Assembly: GCF_900104395.1 (NCBI RefSeq)
Contig: NZ_FMXX01000006.1
Source of the DNA: Fusobacterium_C necrophorum
GTDB taxonomy: Bacteria; Fusobacteriota; Fusobacteriia; Fusobacteriales; Fusobacteriaceae
Length of the DNA: 64,000 bases
Direction: 5' to 3' (one strand)
Below the pieces are notes generated by a model. It had not been told where the DNA came from and made no database searches. It saw only the letters and a program-made list of their open reading frames with translations. Positions 1 through 8,518 of the stretch are shown in pieces (within the stretch, counting starts at the first letter, position 1; each line of letters opens with the position of its first letter). Made by a program: the position numbers and the translations under genes.

Positions 1-92
1 TGATGATAATCGGCTGTAGGAACGATATAAGCCGCTATGTCGAAGTCTTTCATCTTAGCTTGTACCCATTGAATCTTTTCTTGATTCTTCAT
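1..92 (-). CDS. Xaa-Pro aminopeptidase, N-terminal fragment (runs off the window)
   Basis: Only the first 30 codons are in the window; the gene continues beyond position 1. The start is ATG at 92, with a purine-rich ribosome site (GGGGGAGAGGA) directly upstream. The visible residues (MKNQEKIQWVQ, then DIAAYIVPTADYH) match the start of the creatinase-like N-terminal domain of M24 aminopeptidase P enzymes, which remove an N-terminal residue before proline in peptide turnover. It lies 17 bp after the glmS stop codon on the same strand, so co-transcription with glmS is likely. The metal-binding catalytic domain is outside the window, so the call rests on the N-terminus alone. Confidence 0.7.
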   Translation of the reverse strand, partial: MKNQEKIQWVQAKMKDFDIAAYIVPTADYH

Positions 93-109
93 TCCTCTCC
101 CCCTTTTCT

Positions 110-1918
110 TTATTCCACAGTCACAGATTTTGCCAAATTTCTTGGTTTATCCACATCCAAGCCCTTTTCCACTGCAACATAATAAGCCAATAGTTGCATG
201 TTTACCACCGCTAAAAGAGCCGTCAAATACTTCCCGGCATTCTTCACTTCTATATATTCATCAGCCCCTGCCTTAACTTCTTCCGAGCCCTCTACAGCAA
301 TGGCTATTACATAAGCCCCTCGTGATTTTACTTCTTTCAAATTGGAAGAACTTTTTTCACTCCATTCCGGTCTGGTAGATAATAAAAGCACAGGAATTCC
401 CTCTTCAATTAGGGCAATACTTCCATGTTTTAATTCTCCAATCGGAAAGGCCTCACTATGAATATAGCTAATTTCTTTTAATTTTAAGCTTCCTTCTCTT
501 GCAATTTTTTCATCCAACCCTCTTCCCAAATAGAAAATATCTCTGCTTTTTGCTATCTTTTTTGCAATCTGCTGAATTTTTTCTTTTTTTGAGAATATCT
601 CTTCCAATTTCTCAGAGAATTGATACAGATCATCCAACTCCTGTTCATTTTTATCTGCGAAATATAAGGTCAATAAATATAATACCGTGACTTGAGCTGT
701 ATAAGCCTTGGTAGAAGCTACCGATATTTCCGGTCCTGCCAAAGTATAGATCACTTTATTCGCCTCTCTGGCAATTGTAGAACCTAGAACATTACAAAGA
801 GCAAGCGTCATTGCTCCCTGTGATTTAGCTTCTCGCAATGCCATAAGAGTATCATAGGTTTCTCCGGATTGACTGATGACGAAAACTAAACTTTTGTCAT
901 CTAAGAAAGGAGGATCATGTCGAAATTCAGAGGCAATCTCTACCGTAATTTCTTTTCGACATAGGTGCTTCATAAAATATTGAAATTGTAATCCTGCATG
1001 ATAAGCAGTTCCACAGGCAATCACATAACATTTATCAAAAGCATCTAAGGAAATTCCCTCCAATTGTTTCTTAAAATCAACCTTTCCCTCTTCGTTAACA
1101 TAAACTCCTAGGGTCTTTTCAACAATCTCTCCTTGTTCTTCCATTTCTTTCAGCATAAAATGCTCATACCCCTGTTTGCTGACTTGTTCCGGACTTGCTT
1201 CCACATGCACTGTCTCCCTCTGAATCCTGTTTCCTCTTGTATCATATAATTCCACTTTATTTCCTTCTAAGATGGCAATATCTCCATCTTCCAAATAAAT
1301 AAAATCTTTGGTATATTTCAATAAGGCAGTAGCATCGGAAGCAAGATAGGTTTCCTGTTCTCCCAATCCGATGACTAAGGGACTTTCTTTTTTACAACAA
1401 ACCAATTTATTCGCTTCTGCCTGATGAAGAATTCCCAAAGCATAACTTCCTTTAATTTTTTCCAATAGTAGTAAAGTTGTTTCCAATAAATCACCCTGAT
1501 ACAACTTTTCAAATAATTGTGCTACCACTTCCGTATCTGTATCTGAAGAAAACTGAATTCCCTCTTTTAACAATTCTTCTTTTAACTTCCAGTAATTTTC
1601 AATAATCCCGTTGTGTACAACTGCCACTTTTTTATTTTGTCCAAAGTGGGGATGTGCATTCTCATCCGTCGGGATTCCATGTGTTGCCCATCTTGTATGT
1701 CCAATACCTATTTTCCCATCTTGCCTAGAATTTTGCTCCATATATTCTTTTAAAACAGAAAGTTTTCCTTTTTTCTTTTCAATCAATAGTTTTTGAGTCT
1801 CCATCACAATGGCAATTCCTGCTGAATCATAACCTCGATATTCCAATTTTTCCAATCCAGATAAAATAACTTCCTTTGCTTTTGCTTCTCTTCCTGAATA
1901 TCCAACAATCCCGCACAT
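110..1918 (-). CDS. glmS: Glutamine-fructose-6-phosphate aminotransferase (isomerizing)
   Basis: Makes glucosamine-6-phosphate from fructose-6-phosphate and glutamine, the first step to UDP-GlcNAc for peptidoglycan and LPS, in the cytoplasm. The 602 residues match the usual family length. Cys2 (MCGIVGYSG) is the glutaminase nucleophile exposed once Met1 is removed. The N-terminal glutaminase domain covers about 1-220. Two sugar-isomerase (SIS) domains follow, with SQSGETYDT in the first, and the C-terminus DKPRNLAKSVTVE is typical. The ATG at 1918 follows TTGGAGGAAGAA. The leader between the predicted promoter (-10 at 1969-1974) and the start is only about 45 nt. That leaves no room for a glmS ribozyme, so regulation must differ from Bacillus. 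Confidence 0.97.
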   Translation of the reverse strand: MCGIVGYSGREAKAKEVILSGLEKLEYRGYDSAGIAIVMETQKLLIEKKKGKLSVLKEYMEQNSRQDGKIGIGHTRWATHGIPTDENAHPHFGQNKKVAVVHNGIIENYWKLKEELLKEGIQFSSDTDTEVVAQLFEKLYQGDLLETTLLLLEKIKGSYALGILHQAEANKLVCCKKESPLVIGLGEQETYLASDATALLKYTKDFIYLEDGDIAILEGNKVELYDTRGNRIQRETVHVEASPEQVSKQGYEHFMLKEMEEQGEIVEKTLGVYVNEEGKVDFKKQLEGISLDAFDKCYVIACGTAYHAGLQFQYFMKHLCRKEITVEIASEFRHDPPFLDDKSLVFVISQSGETYDTLMALREAKSQGAMTLALCNVLGSTIAREANKVIYTLAGPEISVASTKAYTAQVTVLYLLTLYFADKNEQELDDLYQFSEKLEEIFSKKEKIQQIAKKIAKSRDIFYLGRGLDEKIAREGSLKLKEISYIHSEAFPIGELKHGSIALIEEGIPVLLLSTRPEWSEKSSSNLKEVKSRGAYVIAIAVEGSEEVKAGADEYIEVKNAGKYLTALLAVVNMQLLAYYVAVEKGLDVDKPRNLAKSVTVE

Positions 1919-1968
1919 ATTTCTTCCTCCAATACTTATTTTTCATTCTGTACATTTTTCCATTTTTT

Positions 1969-1977
1969 ATTATAACA
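1969..1977 (-). promoter_or_regulatory. glmS promoter, extended -10
   Basis: Read on the minus strand, the motif is TGT-TATAAT, an extended -10. The matching -35 is weak (TTACAA, 17 bp upstream). This is the best sigma-70-like site in the 104 bp between thrB and glmS. Confidence 0.55.
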
Positions 1978-2022
1978 CAACATCCGAAAATTTGTAAAAT
2001 TGTATTTTATTATCTGAAAATT

Positions 2023-2913
2023 CTATTTTTTTTGATTTTTAAATTCAACTTCTGTAACTTCCGCTCCTTCACTATGAACTCTGCAGTCCATGGTTTTCCA
2101 TTTGGCTTTCATTCCACTCAAATTTAAATTTTTAGAGAAATTTTCCTCCAAAGACACTGCAAGACAGGTAGAACCGGAACCGCTAATCATAAATGCCAAT
2201 CCGCCTTTCCTCATCACTTCTTTCTGTAAATCTTCGTAATCAGGAATCAATTTCTTCCGATAAGGTTCATGTATCTTATCTTGAAAGAAAACATTTAGAT
2301 TTCTTTCTTCTCCTTTTTGTAGAGCAAAGCATAAAAAAACGGCTCTAGATAGAGTAAAAACACTGTCTTTTAGAGAAATTTTTTCCGGTAAAACTTTTCT
2401 GGCCTCCGAAGTTTTAAGCTCAAAATCAGGAATAAAAACACTGAAATGAAACTTAGGATGAATGTCTATTTTTTGAGTATAAATGCTGTTCTTATCCAAT
2501 AAACTTGTTACAAAGCCTCCCAATAAACAGGGAGCCACATTGTCCGGATGTCCCTCGATTTCCACACAAATTTTCAACATTTCCTGTACAGATAACTGTA
2601 GATGATGAAGAGAATTGGCTGCAAGAACTCCTGCCACGACAAGAGAAGAACTGGAACCAAGCCCTCTGGAGATTGGAATTTTAGTATCAAATTTCACATG
2701 TATCCCGGCTTTCTTTCCACAACTGGCAAGTGTTTTGGTATAAGCGACAACAAAAGTATTGTTTTCATTTCGAAATTCTTCTTCTACATTTTCCAAAAAA
2801 ATATCTTCCGCCTTCTCTACATAAAAAATATTAAATAGATTCAACGCCAAACCGAAAGTATCAAAACCCGGTCCGAGATTTGCACTGGTTGCAGGAACTT
2901 TTATTCTAAGCAT
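2023..2913 (-). CDS. thrB: Homoserine kinase
   Basis: Phosphorylates homoserine to O-phosphohomoserine for threonine synthesis. It is a GHMP-family kinase: N-terminal KVPATSANLGPGFDTFG, the ATP-loop RGLGSSSS, and a C-terminal SGSGST motif. I place the start at ATG 2913 (MLRIKVPATS), giving 296 residues, the normal size. GGAGAAG sits just upstream, and a longer upstream reading (to 3012) only adds unrelated residues inside thrC. The gene overlaps the 3' end of thrC by 13 bp, which implies translational coupling in a thrC-thrB operon. No clear terminator follows; transcription may run on into glmS. Confidence 0.95.
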   Translation of the reverse strand: MLRIKVPATSANLGPGFDTFGLALNLFNIFYVEKAEDIFLENVEEEFRNENNTFVVAYTKTLASCGKKAGIHVKFDTKIPISRGLGSSSSLVVAGVLAANSLHHLQLSVQEMLKICVEIEGHPDNVAPCLLGGFVTSLLDKNSIYTQKIDIHPKFHFSVFIPDFELKTSEARKVLPEKISLKDSVFTLSRAVFLCFALQKGEERNLNVFFQDKIHEPYRKKLIPDYEDLQKEVMRKGGLAFMISGSGSTCLAVSLEENFSKNLNLSGMKAKWKTMDCRVHSEGAEVTEVEFKNQKK

Positions 2914-4358
2914 AGTAACTTCTCCATCCTTTCCAAAACTACTTGTTTTCCTTCTTCTAAGGAAATGGTTCTCTTGTGTAATACAGGAAGCTGCTCTATT
3001 TTTCTTAGACACTCCGGAATGTTTTCTCCTGTCAGCTTTTCCAATGCTCTCATAGCATCAAACTCATTTTCTTTTCTTTCTCCTGTCAAAGCTTCTAAAA
3101 TAGGATTGGAAAATTTATAAGGAGAGGCCGTTGACACAATAATATTTATGTTTTCATCTCCATATTGCTTAGAAGCATAATAAGCAACTGCCGTATGACT
3201 GTCTATCAAGCGCCCCTCTTTGACATAAGCTTCCCGAATCATTTCTTTACAATTTTCTTCATCACAGAAAACAGCTTCGAAATTCTCTTGAATCTTCTTC
3301 AACAGTTCTTCGTCCACCTCATATTTTCCCTTCTGTATCAAGTCATTCATATATTGAGATACTTTTTCATCATCATGACTCAATAAAAAAAGCAATCTTT
3401 CCAGATTACTGGAAACTAAAATATCCATGGAAGGAGAGATGGTCTGATAAAATTTTCGATTTCTATCATAGACCCCTGTTTTTATAAATTCTGTTAATAC
3501 ACAATTCTTATTGGAAGCACAAACCAATTTATGAATTGGACAGCCTAACAGCTTTGCCAAGTATCCTGCCAAAATATTTCCAAAGTTTCCGCTGGGAACA
3601 ATAAAGTTTACCTTATCTTTCGAGGTGATGCTTCCTTGCTTCAATAACATGGCACAGGCTTTGAAATAATATACTATTTGTGGGACCAATCTTCCGATAT
3701 TGATAGAATTCGCACTGCTCAACTGTAGTCGATCGCTCGAAATTTCTTCATAACATCTTTTTACCAGTCGCTGACAGTCATCAAAATTTCCTTGAACAGC
3801 AATTACTTCCGTATTCTTTCCCTCTGTTGTATTCATTTGTCTTTCTTGGATTAGGCTGACTCCCTCCTTTGGATAAAACACAGTAATAAAAGTCTCCTCG
3901 CTATCCTTAAATCCTTCCAAAGCAGCCTTTCCCGTATCCCCACTTGTAGCCGTCAAAATATACACCTTTTTATTTTGAGGAGCGTGGGCCTTTCTTAACA
4001 AATGAGGTAATATCGTAAGAGCTATATCTTTAAAAGCAGCCGTTGGTCCGTGATACAATTCCAACAAATAATCTTTTCCAATTTTAGAAATTGGAGTAAT
4101 ATCCGAACTTGTAAAATGAGTATCGTAAGCTTTATGAATACAATCTTTCAATTCTTCTTCTGTAAAATCATCCAAAAAAGAAGAAAGCACTCGATAGGCA
4201 ATTTCCTGATAGGAAAGATTTAGAATCTCCTCCATGTCCATTTTTTCAGATATATTCGAAGGAACATACAGACCTCCATTTGCCGCTAAGCCTTTGATAA
4301 TAGCTTCTTTTGAAAAAACTTTTTCCCTTTGATTTCTACTATTTACAAATAATCTCAT
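2901..4358 (-). CDS. thrC: Threonine synthase
   Basis: Converts O-phosphohomoserine to threonine with pyridoxal phosphate. The 485-residue length is that of the long ThrC type, with the N-terminal domain (NSRNQREKVFSKEAI) and the PLP-lysine motif HGPTAAFKDIA near residue 110. SGDTGKAA and the phosphate-binding SGNFGN motif follow. It is first in a thrC-thrB operon and divergent from hom-lysC-asd. The ribosome site AAGGAG is 13 nt from the ATG, longer than usual. A four-codon reading frame (ATG TGT AAA ATA TGA) starts just after it and stops on the thrC ATG (ATGA), so a tiny coupled leader is possible but unproven. Confidence 0.96.
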   Translation of the reverse strand: MRLFVNSRNQREKVFSKEAIIKGLAANGGLYVPSNISEKMDMEEILNLSYQEIAYRVLSSFLDDFTEEELKDCIHKAYDTHFTSSDITPISKIGKDYLLELYHGPTAAFKDIALTILPHLLRKAHAPQNKKVYILTATSGDTGKAALEGFKDSEETFITVFYPKEGVSLIQERQMNTTEGKNTEVIAVQGNFDDCQRLVKRCYEEISSDRLQLSSANSINIGRLVPQIVYYFKACAMLLKQGSITSKDKVNFIVPSGNFGNILAGYLAKLLGCPIHKLVCASNKNCVLTEFIKTGVYDRNRKFYQTISPSMDILVSSNLERLLFLLSHDDEKVSQYMNDLIQKGKYEVDEELLKKIQENFEAVFCDEENCKEMIREAYVKEGRLIDSHTAVAYYASKQYGDENINIIVSTASPYKFSNPILEALTGERKENEFDAMRALEKLTGENIPECLRKIEQLPVLHKRTISLEEGKQVVLERMEKLLCLE

Positions 4359-4375
4359 ATTTTACACATTTCTCC

Positions 4376-4403
4376 TTGACTTATTTTCTAAAAATGATAC
4401 TAT
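4376..4403 (+). promoter_or_regulatory. hom-lysC-asd promoter
   Basis: TTGACT (4376-4381), 16-bp spacer, TACTAT (4398-4403). It lies about 57 bp before the hom start codon and faces away from thrC. No T-box or other leader structure is obvious in the short leader. Confidence 0.5.
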
Positions 4404-4422
4404 ATTTCCAAACAAAATGCAA
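4394..4422 (-). promoter_or_regulatory. thrC promoter
   Basis: Minus strand TTGCAT (4417-4422), 17-bp spacer, TATCAT (4394-4399). Its -10 overlaps the -10 of the divergent hom promoter by two bases, so the two polymerases should compete. Confidence 0.55.
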
Positions 4423-4459
4423 ACTTATTTATTACGGAAAATAGATTGGGGGAGTGAAA

Positions 4460-5578
4460 ATGAATATTGCCTTATTAGGTTGTGGCGTTGTTGGAAGTGG
4501 AGTGAAAGAAATTTTAGATGCTTCCAAACAAGATATCAAGCTTACCAAAATCTTGGTAAAAGATAAAGACGAGATAAGAGAAGCCAGAATGACAACCGAT
4601 ATTCAGGAAATATTAAAAAGTGATGTGGATGTCATTGTAGAATGTATTGGAGGAATTGACATTCCTTTTCAATATATCAGTCAGGCATTACAACATAAAA
4701 AACATGTGGTTACCAGTAATAAGAAAGTTCTGGCAACCCATTACAGAGAATTGGTAAATATGGCGAGAAAAAATGGAGTGATTCTCGCTTTTGAAGCCAG
4801 TGTCGGAGGAGGAATTCCATGGCTGGAAAATATTCGTCATATCAAAAGAGTGGATCGCATTTCCGCCTTTGAGGGAATTTTCAATGGCACTACAAATTAT
4901 ATTTTAGATAGAATGACTTCTCAGGGAGTCGACTTTCAGGCAGCTTTACAAGAAGCTCAAGCTCTCGGCTATGCAGAAAGCGATCCGACAGACGATATTG
5001 ACGGATATGATGTAAAATATAAATGCTGTCTAACTGCCAATGTCATTTGGAATAGCTCTCTCCCTTTGGAAGATATTCTTTTCTTTGGAATTCGAAATGT
5101 GAGGAAAAAAGATATTCTCTATGCCGCTCAAAAAAATGCTGTCTTGAAACTGACAGGAAAAGCAGTCAAAACAGACAAAGGAATCCAGATTTTAGTAATT
5201 CCTGCCTTCCTTTCTTCCCAAGAAAATATGGCACAGCTTCCCAAGAATTTAAACTATGGGAAAATCAAAAGTGAATATCTGGGGGAAAGTTGCTATATAG
5301 GACAGGGAGCCGGAAAATACCCGACAGCTCATGCGGTTATGCAGGATATTCTTTCTATCTCGGAAAAGAGAGAACTGTCCTCTGAAATTTTAGAAGAATT
5401 CCCGATCAAACAAGATTATGTTTCTCGTTTCTATATTCGAGGTCAAAAACTCTCTTCTTTGCAAAATTTTGTGTCAGATATCCTTGATGAAGAAACTATT
5501 CTGACAAAGAATGTGAATCTATTGGAACTCTTACCTTATATTGATAAAAATACATGGATAGCGGAGATACGATTATGA
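4460..5578 (+). CDS. hom: Homoserine dehydrogenase, short form
   Basis: Reduces aspartate-semialdehyde to homoserine with NAD(P)H. The N-terminal Rossmann motif is GCGVVGSG and the catalytic domain carries IFNGTTNYILDRM. I use ATG 4460 (MNIALLGCG) because GGGGGAG precedes it at good distance; a GTG two codons upstream is possible. At 372 residues it is shorter than monofunctional enzymes of 400-430 with a full ACT domain. The last 70 or so residues begin like an ACT strand (YVSRFYIRG) but are abbreviated, so threonine feedback may be weak or absent. It overlaps lysC by four bases (ATGA), the first coupling in a three-gene operon. Confidence 0.93.
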   Translation: MNIALLGCGVVGSGVKEILDASKQDIKLTKILVKDKDEIREARMTTDIQEILKSDVDVIVECIGGIDIPFQYISQALQHKKHVVTSNKKVLATHYRELVNMARKNGVILAFEASVGGGIPWLENIRHIKRVDRISAFEGIFNGTTNYILDRMTSQGVDFQAALQEAQALGYAESDPTDDIDGYDVKYKCCLTANVIWNSSLPLEDILFFGIRNVRKKDILYAAQKNAVLKLTGKAVKTDKGIQILVIPAFLSSQENMAQLPKNLNYGKIKSEYLGESCYIGQGAGKYPTAHAVMQDILSISEKRELSSEILEEFPIKQDYVSRFYIRGQKLSSLQNFVSDILDEETILTKNVNLLELLPYIDKNTWIAEIRL

Positions 5579-6912
5579 TAAAAGTTGTAAAATTTGGAGG
5601 AAGTTCTGTTGCCAATGCAGAACAGTTTAAAAAAGTAAAAAATATTGTAGACAGTGATAACGACCGACGCTTTATCGTTACCAGTGCCTGTGGAAAAACG
5701 GATCAGGAAGATCATAAAGTGACGGATCTACTTTACCTATGTCATGCCCATATCAAATATGGTGTTCCTTTTGATACGATTTTCGAATTGATTGAAAAAA
5801 AATATCGAACTATAAAAGAGGACTTACACCTTTCTATTGATTTGGATCGGGAAATTGATACGATTCGAAAAAAAATGGTAAAAAATGTTAACATTGATTA
5901 TCTGGTTTCCAGAGGGGAATATCTGACCGGACTCTGTCTGGCAGAATATTTGGAGGCTGATTTTATTGATGCAAAGGAAATTATCCTTTTCGACTATAAC
6001 GGAAAAGTAAACTTTGAAAAAAGTAAAAAAGCTTTGGAAGCCCGGATAAACAATGGAAAGAAAATTGTTATTCCCGGATTTTACGGTGCTTTTCCCAATG
6101 AGAAAATAAAAATTATGTCTCGAGGAGGAAGTGATATTACAGGAGCCATTATTGCAAATCTCGTGGATGCGGAAATTTATGAAAATTGGACCGATATTTC
6201 AGGACTTTTGGTAGCAGACCCGCGTATCGTGGAGAAGCCGAAAAGAATTCAGTATATTACCTATGATGAATTGAGAGAGCTTAGCTATATGGGAGCCAAT
6301 GTATTGCACGATGAAACAATTTTCCCCGTAAAAGAAAAAAATATTCCCATCAATATTCGAAACACCAACGAACCTGAGAATGAGGGAACCTTGATTATGG
6401 ACAACTGTCATGAACAAGATAAAATAAAAGCTCCCGATTTTTTGACAGGAATCGCAGGGAAAAAAGATTTTTCTGTTATCACTTGTACCAAAGCTCATTT
6501 ATCCAGCGAAATAGGGATATTAAGAAAAGCCTTACAAGTTTTTGAAGACTTCAATATCAGCGTTGAAAGCGTTCCGGCAGGAATTGATACCTTCAATATC
6601 ATTGTACAAACACAAGACATCGAAAAACATTGCTACGATATTATAGGACGTTTGAAAGAAGAACTGCATTTTGAAAGCATTTCTATCATAGACAACTTAT
6701 CTCTCGTCGCTGTTGTCGGAAGAGGAATGAGTAAAAAGCCGGGAATGTCAGGAAAATTGTTTGCAGAGCTGGGACTTCATGGAATTAACATCAAAACCAT
6801 CAATCAGGGAATTGATGAAATCAATATTATTATTGGAATTGATAACCATGATTTTGAAAAAACCATTAACTGTATTTATGATAAATTTATAAGAAGAGGA
6901 GAAGAAATATGA
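5575..6912 (+). CDS. lysC: Aspartate kinase (monofunctional)
   Basis: Phosphorylates aspartate, the committed step to lysine, threonine and methionine. The N-terminus MIKVVKFGGSS is the nucleotide-binding motif. The catalytic domain continues through SRGGSDITGA to about residue 280. The rest contains two ACT domains (GKKDFSVITCTK; LSLVAVVGRGM), the usual allosteric sites. Length is 445 residues. The start is ATG 5575, overlapping the hom stop (ATGA), with GGAG eight bases upstream. A second ATGA overlap links it to asd, so the three genes should be made in fixed ratio. Confidence 0.96.
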   Translation: MIKVVKFGGSSVANAEQFKKVKNIVDSDNDRRFIVTSACGKTDQEDHKVTDLLYLCHAHIKYGVPFDTIFELIEKKYRTIKEDLHLSIDLDREIDTIRKKMVKNVNIDYLVSRGEYLTGLCLAEYLEADFIDAKEIILFDYNGKVNFEKSKKALEARINNGKKIVIPGFYGAFPNEKIKIMSRGGSDITGAIIANLVDAEIYENWTDISGLLVADPRIVEKPKRIQYITYDELRELSYMGANVLHDETIFPVKEKNIPINIRNTNEPENEGTLIMDNCHEQDKIKAPDFLTGIAGKKDFSVITCTKAHLSSEIGILRKALQVFEDFNISVESVPAGIDTFNIIVQTQDIEKHCYDIIGRLKEELHFESISIIDNLSLVAVVGRGMSKKPGMSGKLFAELGLHGINIKTINQGIDEINIIIGIDNHDFEKTINCIYDKFIRRGEEI

Positions 6913-7877
6913 AAATTGCAATTTTAGGAGCAACAGGAGCAGTTGGACAGCAAATGATGAAATGTCTTATAGAACAAGAAATTCCTGTTACCACATTAAA
7001 ATTACTGGCAAGTGCAAAAAGTGTCGGAAAGAAATATAGCTTTCAAGGAAAAGAAATCTGTGTTGAAGAAGCAAACGAATCTTCTTTTGAAGGAATGGAT
7101 ATTGTTCTGGGAGCCGTGGAAAGTGATATGGCAAAAAAATTTGCCCCCTTTATCAAAAAAGCGGGAGCAGTTTTTATCGATAACAGCAGTGCCTTTCGCT
7201 TGGAGGAAAAAGTTCCTTTGGTCATTCCGGAAATCAATGGAGAGGATGCCAAACATCATCAAGGAATTATAGCGAACCCAAATTGTTCCACCATCATCGC
7301 TCTGATGTCCATTTATGCCGTAGATAAGCTGTCGAAAATCACAGATATCATTGCCAGTACCTATCAGGCGGTCTCCGGAGCGGGAAACAACGGAATCTAC
7401 GAACTGGAAGAGCAAATTCTGGCTCTTCTCAAGGAGAAAAAAATTACTCCAAAAGTATTTTCTCACCAAATCGCCTACAATTGTATTCCCAAAATCAGCG
7501 ATACTTTGGAAAACGGTTTTACGGCGGAAGAAATGAAAATGCAAGATGAAGGAAGAAAAATTTTACATAATCCGAATTTAAAAGTAACCTGTACCTGTAT
7601 CCGAGTTCCCGTGATGAGAAGTCACAGTATTTCTCTGAGCTTCCGAACCGAAAAAAAATTGTCTATGGAAGAAGTCACAAATGCCATCCAAAATAGCAAA
7701 GGAGTTCGTTTGGTCGATCTTCCTATGCCCCTTAGTACAAGTGAGCAGGATATTGTAGAAGTCGGTAGAATCCGTCAAGATGACGTTATAAACGGCTATG
7801 CCCTTTGGTGCTGTGGAGATCAAATTCGAAAAGGAGCTGCTGCCAATGCAGTTCAAATTATAAAATGTCTCTTCTAA
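6909..7877 (+). CDS. asd: Aspartate-semialdehyde dehydrogenase
   Basis: Reduces aspartyl phosphate to aspartate-semialdehyde, the substrate of Hom encoded two genes upstream. The NADP-binding motif is GATGAVGQ at 7-14. Catalytic Cys126 is in PNCSTI, and the residues around QAVSGAGNNG are conserved. The 322 residues are slightly below the common 330-370, but no domain appears missing. The ATG overlaps the lysC stop (ATGA). The operon ends at a bidirectional terminator 18 bp after the stop codon. Confidence 0.96.
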   Translation: MKIAILGATGAVGQQMMKCLIEQEIPVTTLKLLASAKSVGKKYSFQGKEICVEEANESSFEGMDIVLGAVESDMAKKFAPFIKKAGAVFIDNSSAFRLEEKVPLVIPEINGEDAKHHQGIIANPNCSTIIALMSIYAVDKLSKITDIIASTYQAVSGAGNNGIYELEEQILALLKEKKITPKVFSHQIAYNCIPKISDTLENGFTAEEMKMQDEGRKILHNPNLKVTCTCIRVPVMRSHSISLSFRTEKKLSMEEVTNAIQNSKGVRLVDLPMPLSTSEQDIVEVGRIRQDDVINGYALWCCGDQIRKGAAANAVQIIKCLF

Positions 7878-7894
7878 CATGGAATATACAAAAA

Positions 7895-7916
7895 GGCTAT
7901 CTATTTTAAGATAGCC
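7895..7916. terminator. Bidirectional terminator between asd and the TetR gene
   Basis: GGCTATCT (7895-7902) pairs with AGATAGCC (7909-7916) around a 6-base loop. A-rich sequence precedes it and CTTTCTTT follows, so it can stop transcription from both convergent operons. Confidence 0.8.
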
Positions 7917-7922
7917 CTTTCT

Positions 7923-8489
7923 TTATTTTACTCCATATTCTTCCAATTTTTTGTGAACTAAATATCCAGGTCCTCGTAATAAAATATCAATCAATTCTGC
8001 TTCTGTCGCTTCTATTTGACCTAAAGCAATAAAACTTGCCAAGCCTTGAGCATAAGTCCAACAATCAAAGAACAATTCTGTTCTTCTTTCTTCTGAGATA
8101 TTATCAAAACGACTGTCTTTGATAATTTCTTGTTGCGAAACTTCTCGAAATTGTTCTATAATATTTTCTTCTATATTTGGATTTAAAAAGATATTTTGAA
8201 AAAGATTACTCTCTTCTTTTGCAAAAATACAAAATCCCAGTCCCATATTTAAAAAAGGTAATTCTGTTCTATTATTTTGAATATACTCTAAAAATAATGC
8301 TTTTGCCTTTTGTATTAAAACCTCTTTTAATTCTTCCATAGAGCGAAAAGAATTATAGATAGGAGCTGGAGAAGCCTTCATGTAATCTCCTAATTTTCTA
8401 GCTGTAATTGCTTCCATCCCTTCTTTTTTCAACATTTTAAACGCTTTTTCAATAATTTTTTCTCTGTCGAAAACCACTCTTCTAGCCAT
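7923..8489 (-). CDS. TetR/AcrR-family transcriptional regulator
   Basis: A 188-residue protein with an N-terminal helix-turn-helix (about 8-48: IIEKAFKMLKKEGMEAITARKLGDYM, interrupted here only for description) typical of TetR regulators. The C-terminal region is all-helical and would hold the ligand pocket and dimer face, including FDCWTYAQGLASFIALG. It starts 29 bp after the FadL-like porin gene on the same strand, so the two probably form one transcript. A likely job is autoregulation of the porin operon in response to a hydrophobic ligand. This is inference from linkage; the ligand cannot be read from the sequence. Confidence 0.85.
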   Translation of the reverse strand: MARRVVFDREKIIEKAFKMLKKEGMEAITARKLGDYMKASPAPIYNSFRSMEELKEVLIQKAKALFLEYIQNNRTELPFLNMGLGFCIFAKEESNLFQNIFLNPNIEENIIEQFREVSQQEIIKDSRFDNISEERRTELFFDCWTYAQGLASFIALGQIEATEAELIDILLRGPGYLVHKKLEEYGVK

Positions 8490-8518
8490 GATCTTACACC
8501 TCCTCTATGGATATTATA

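Noticed and set aside
1919..2022. A glmS ribozyme upstream of glmS
   Set aside because: The leader from the predicted promoter to the start codon is about 45 nt, too short for the roughly 150-nt ribozyme.
2914..3012. Longer thrB start at 3012
   Set aside because: It adds 33 residues that lie wholly in thrC and do not resemble GHMP kinases; the internal ATG has a good ribosome site.
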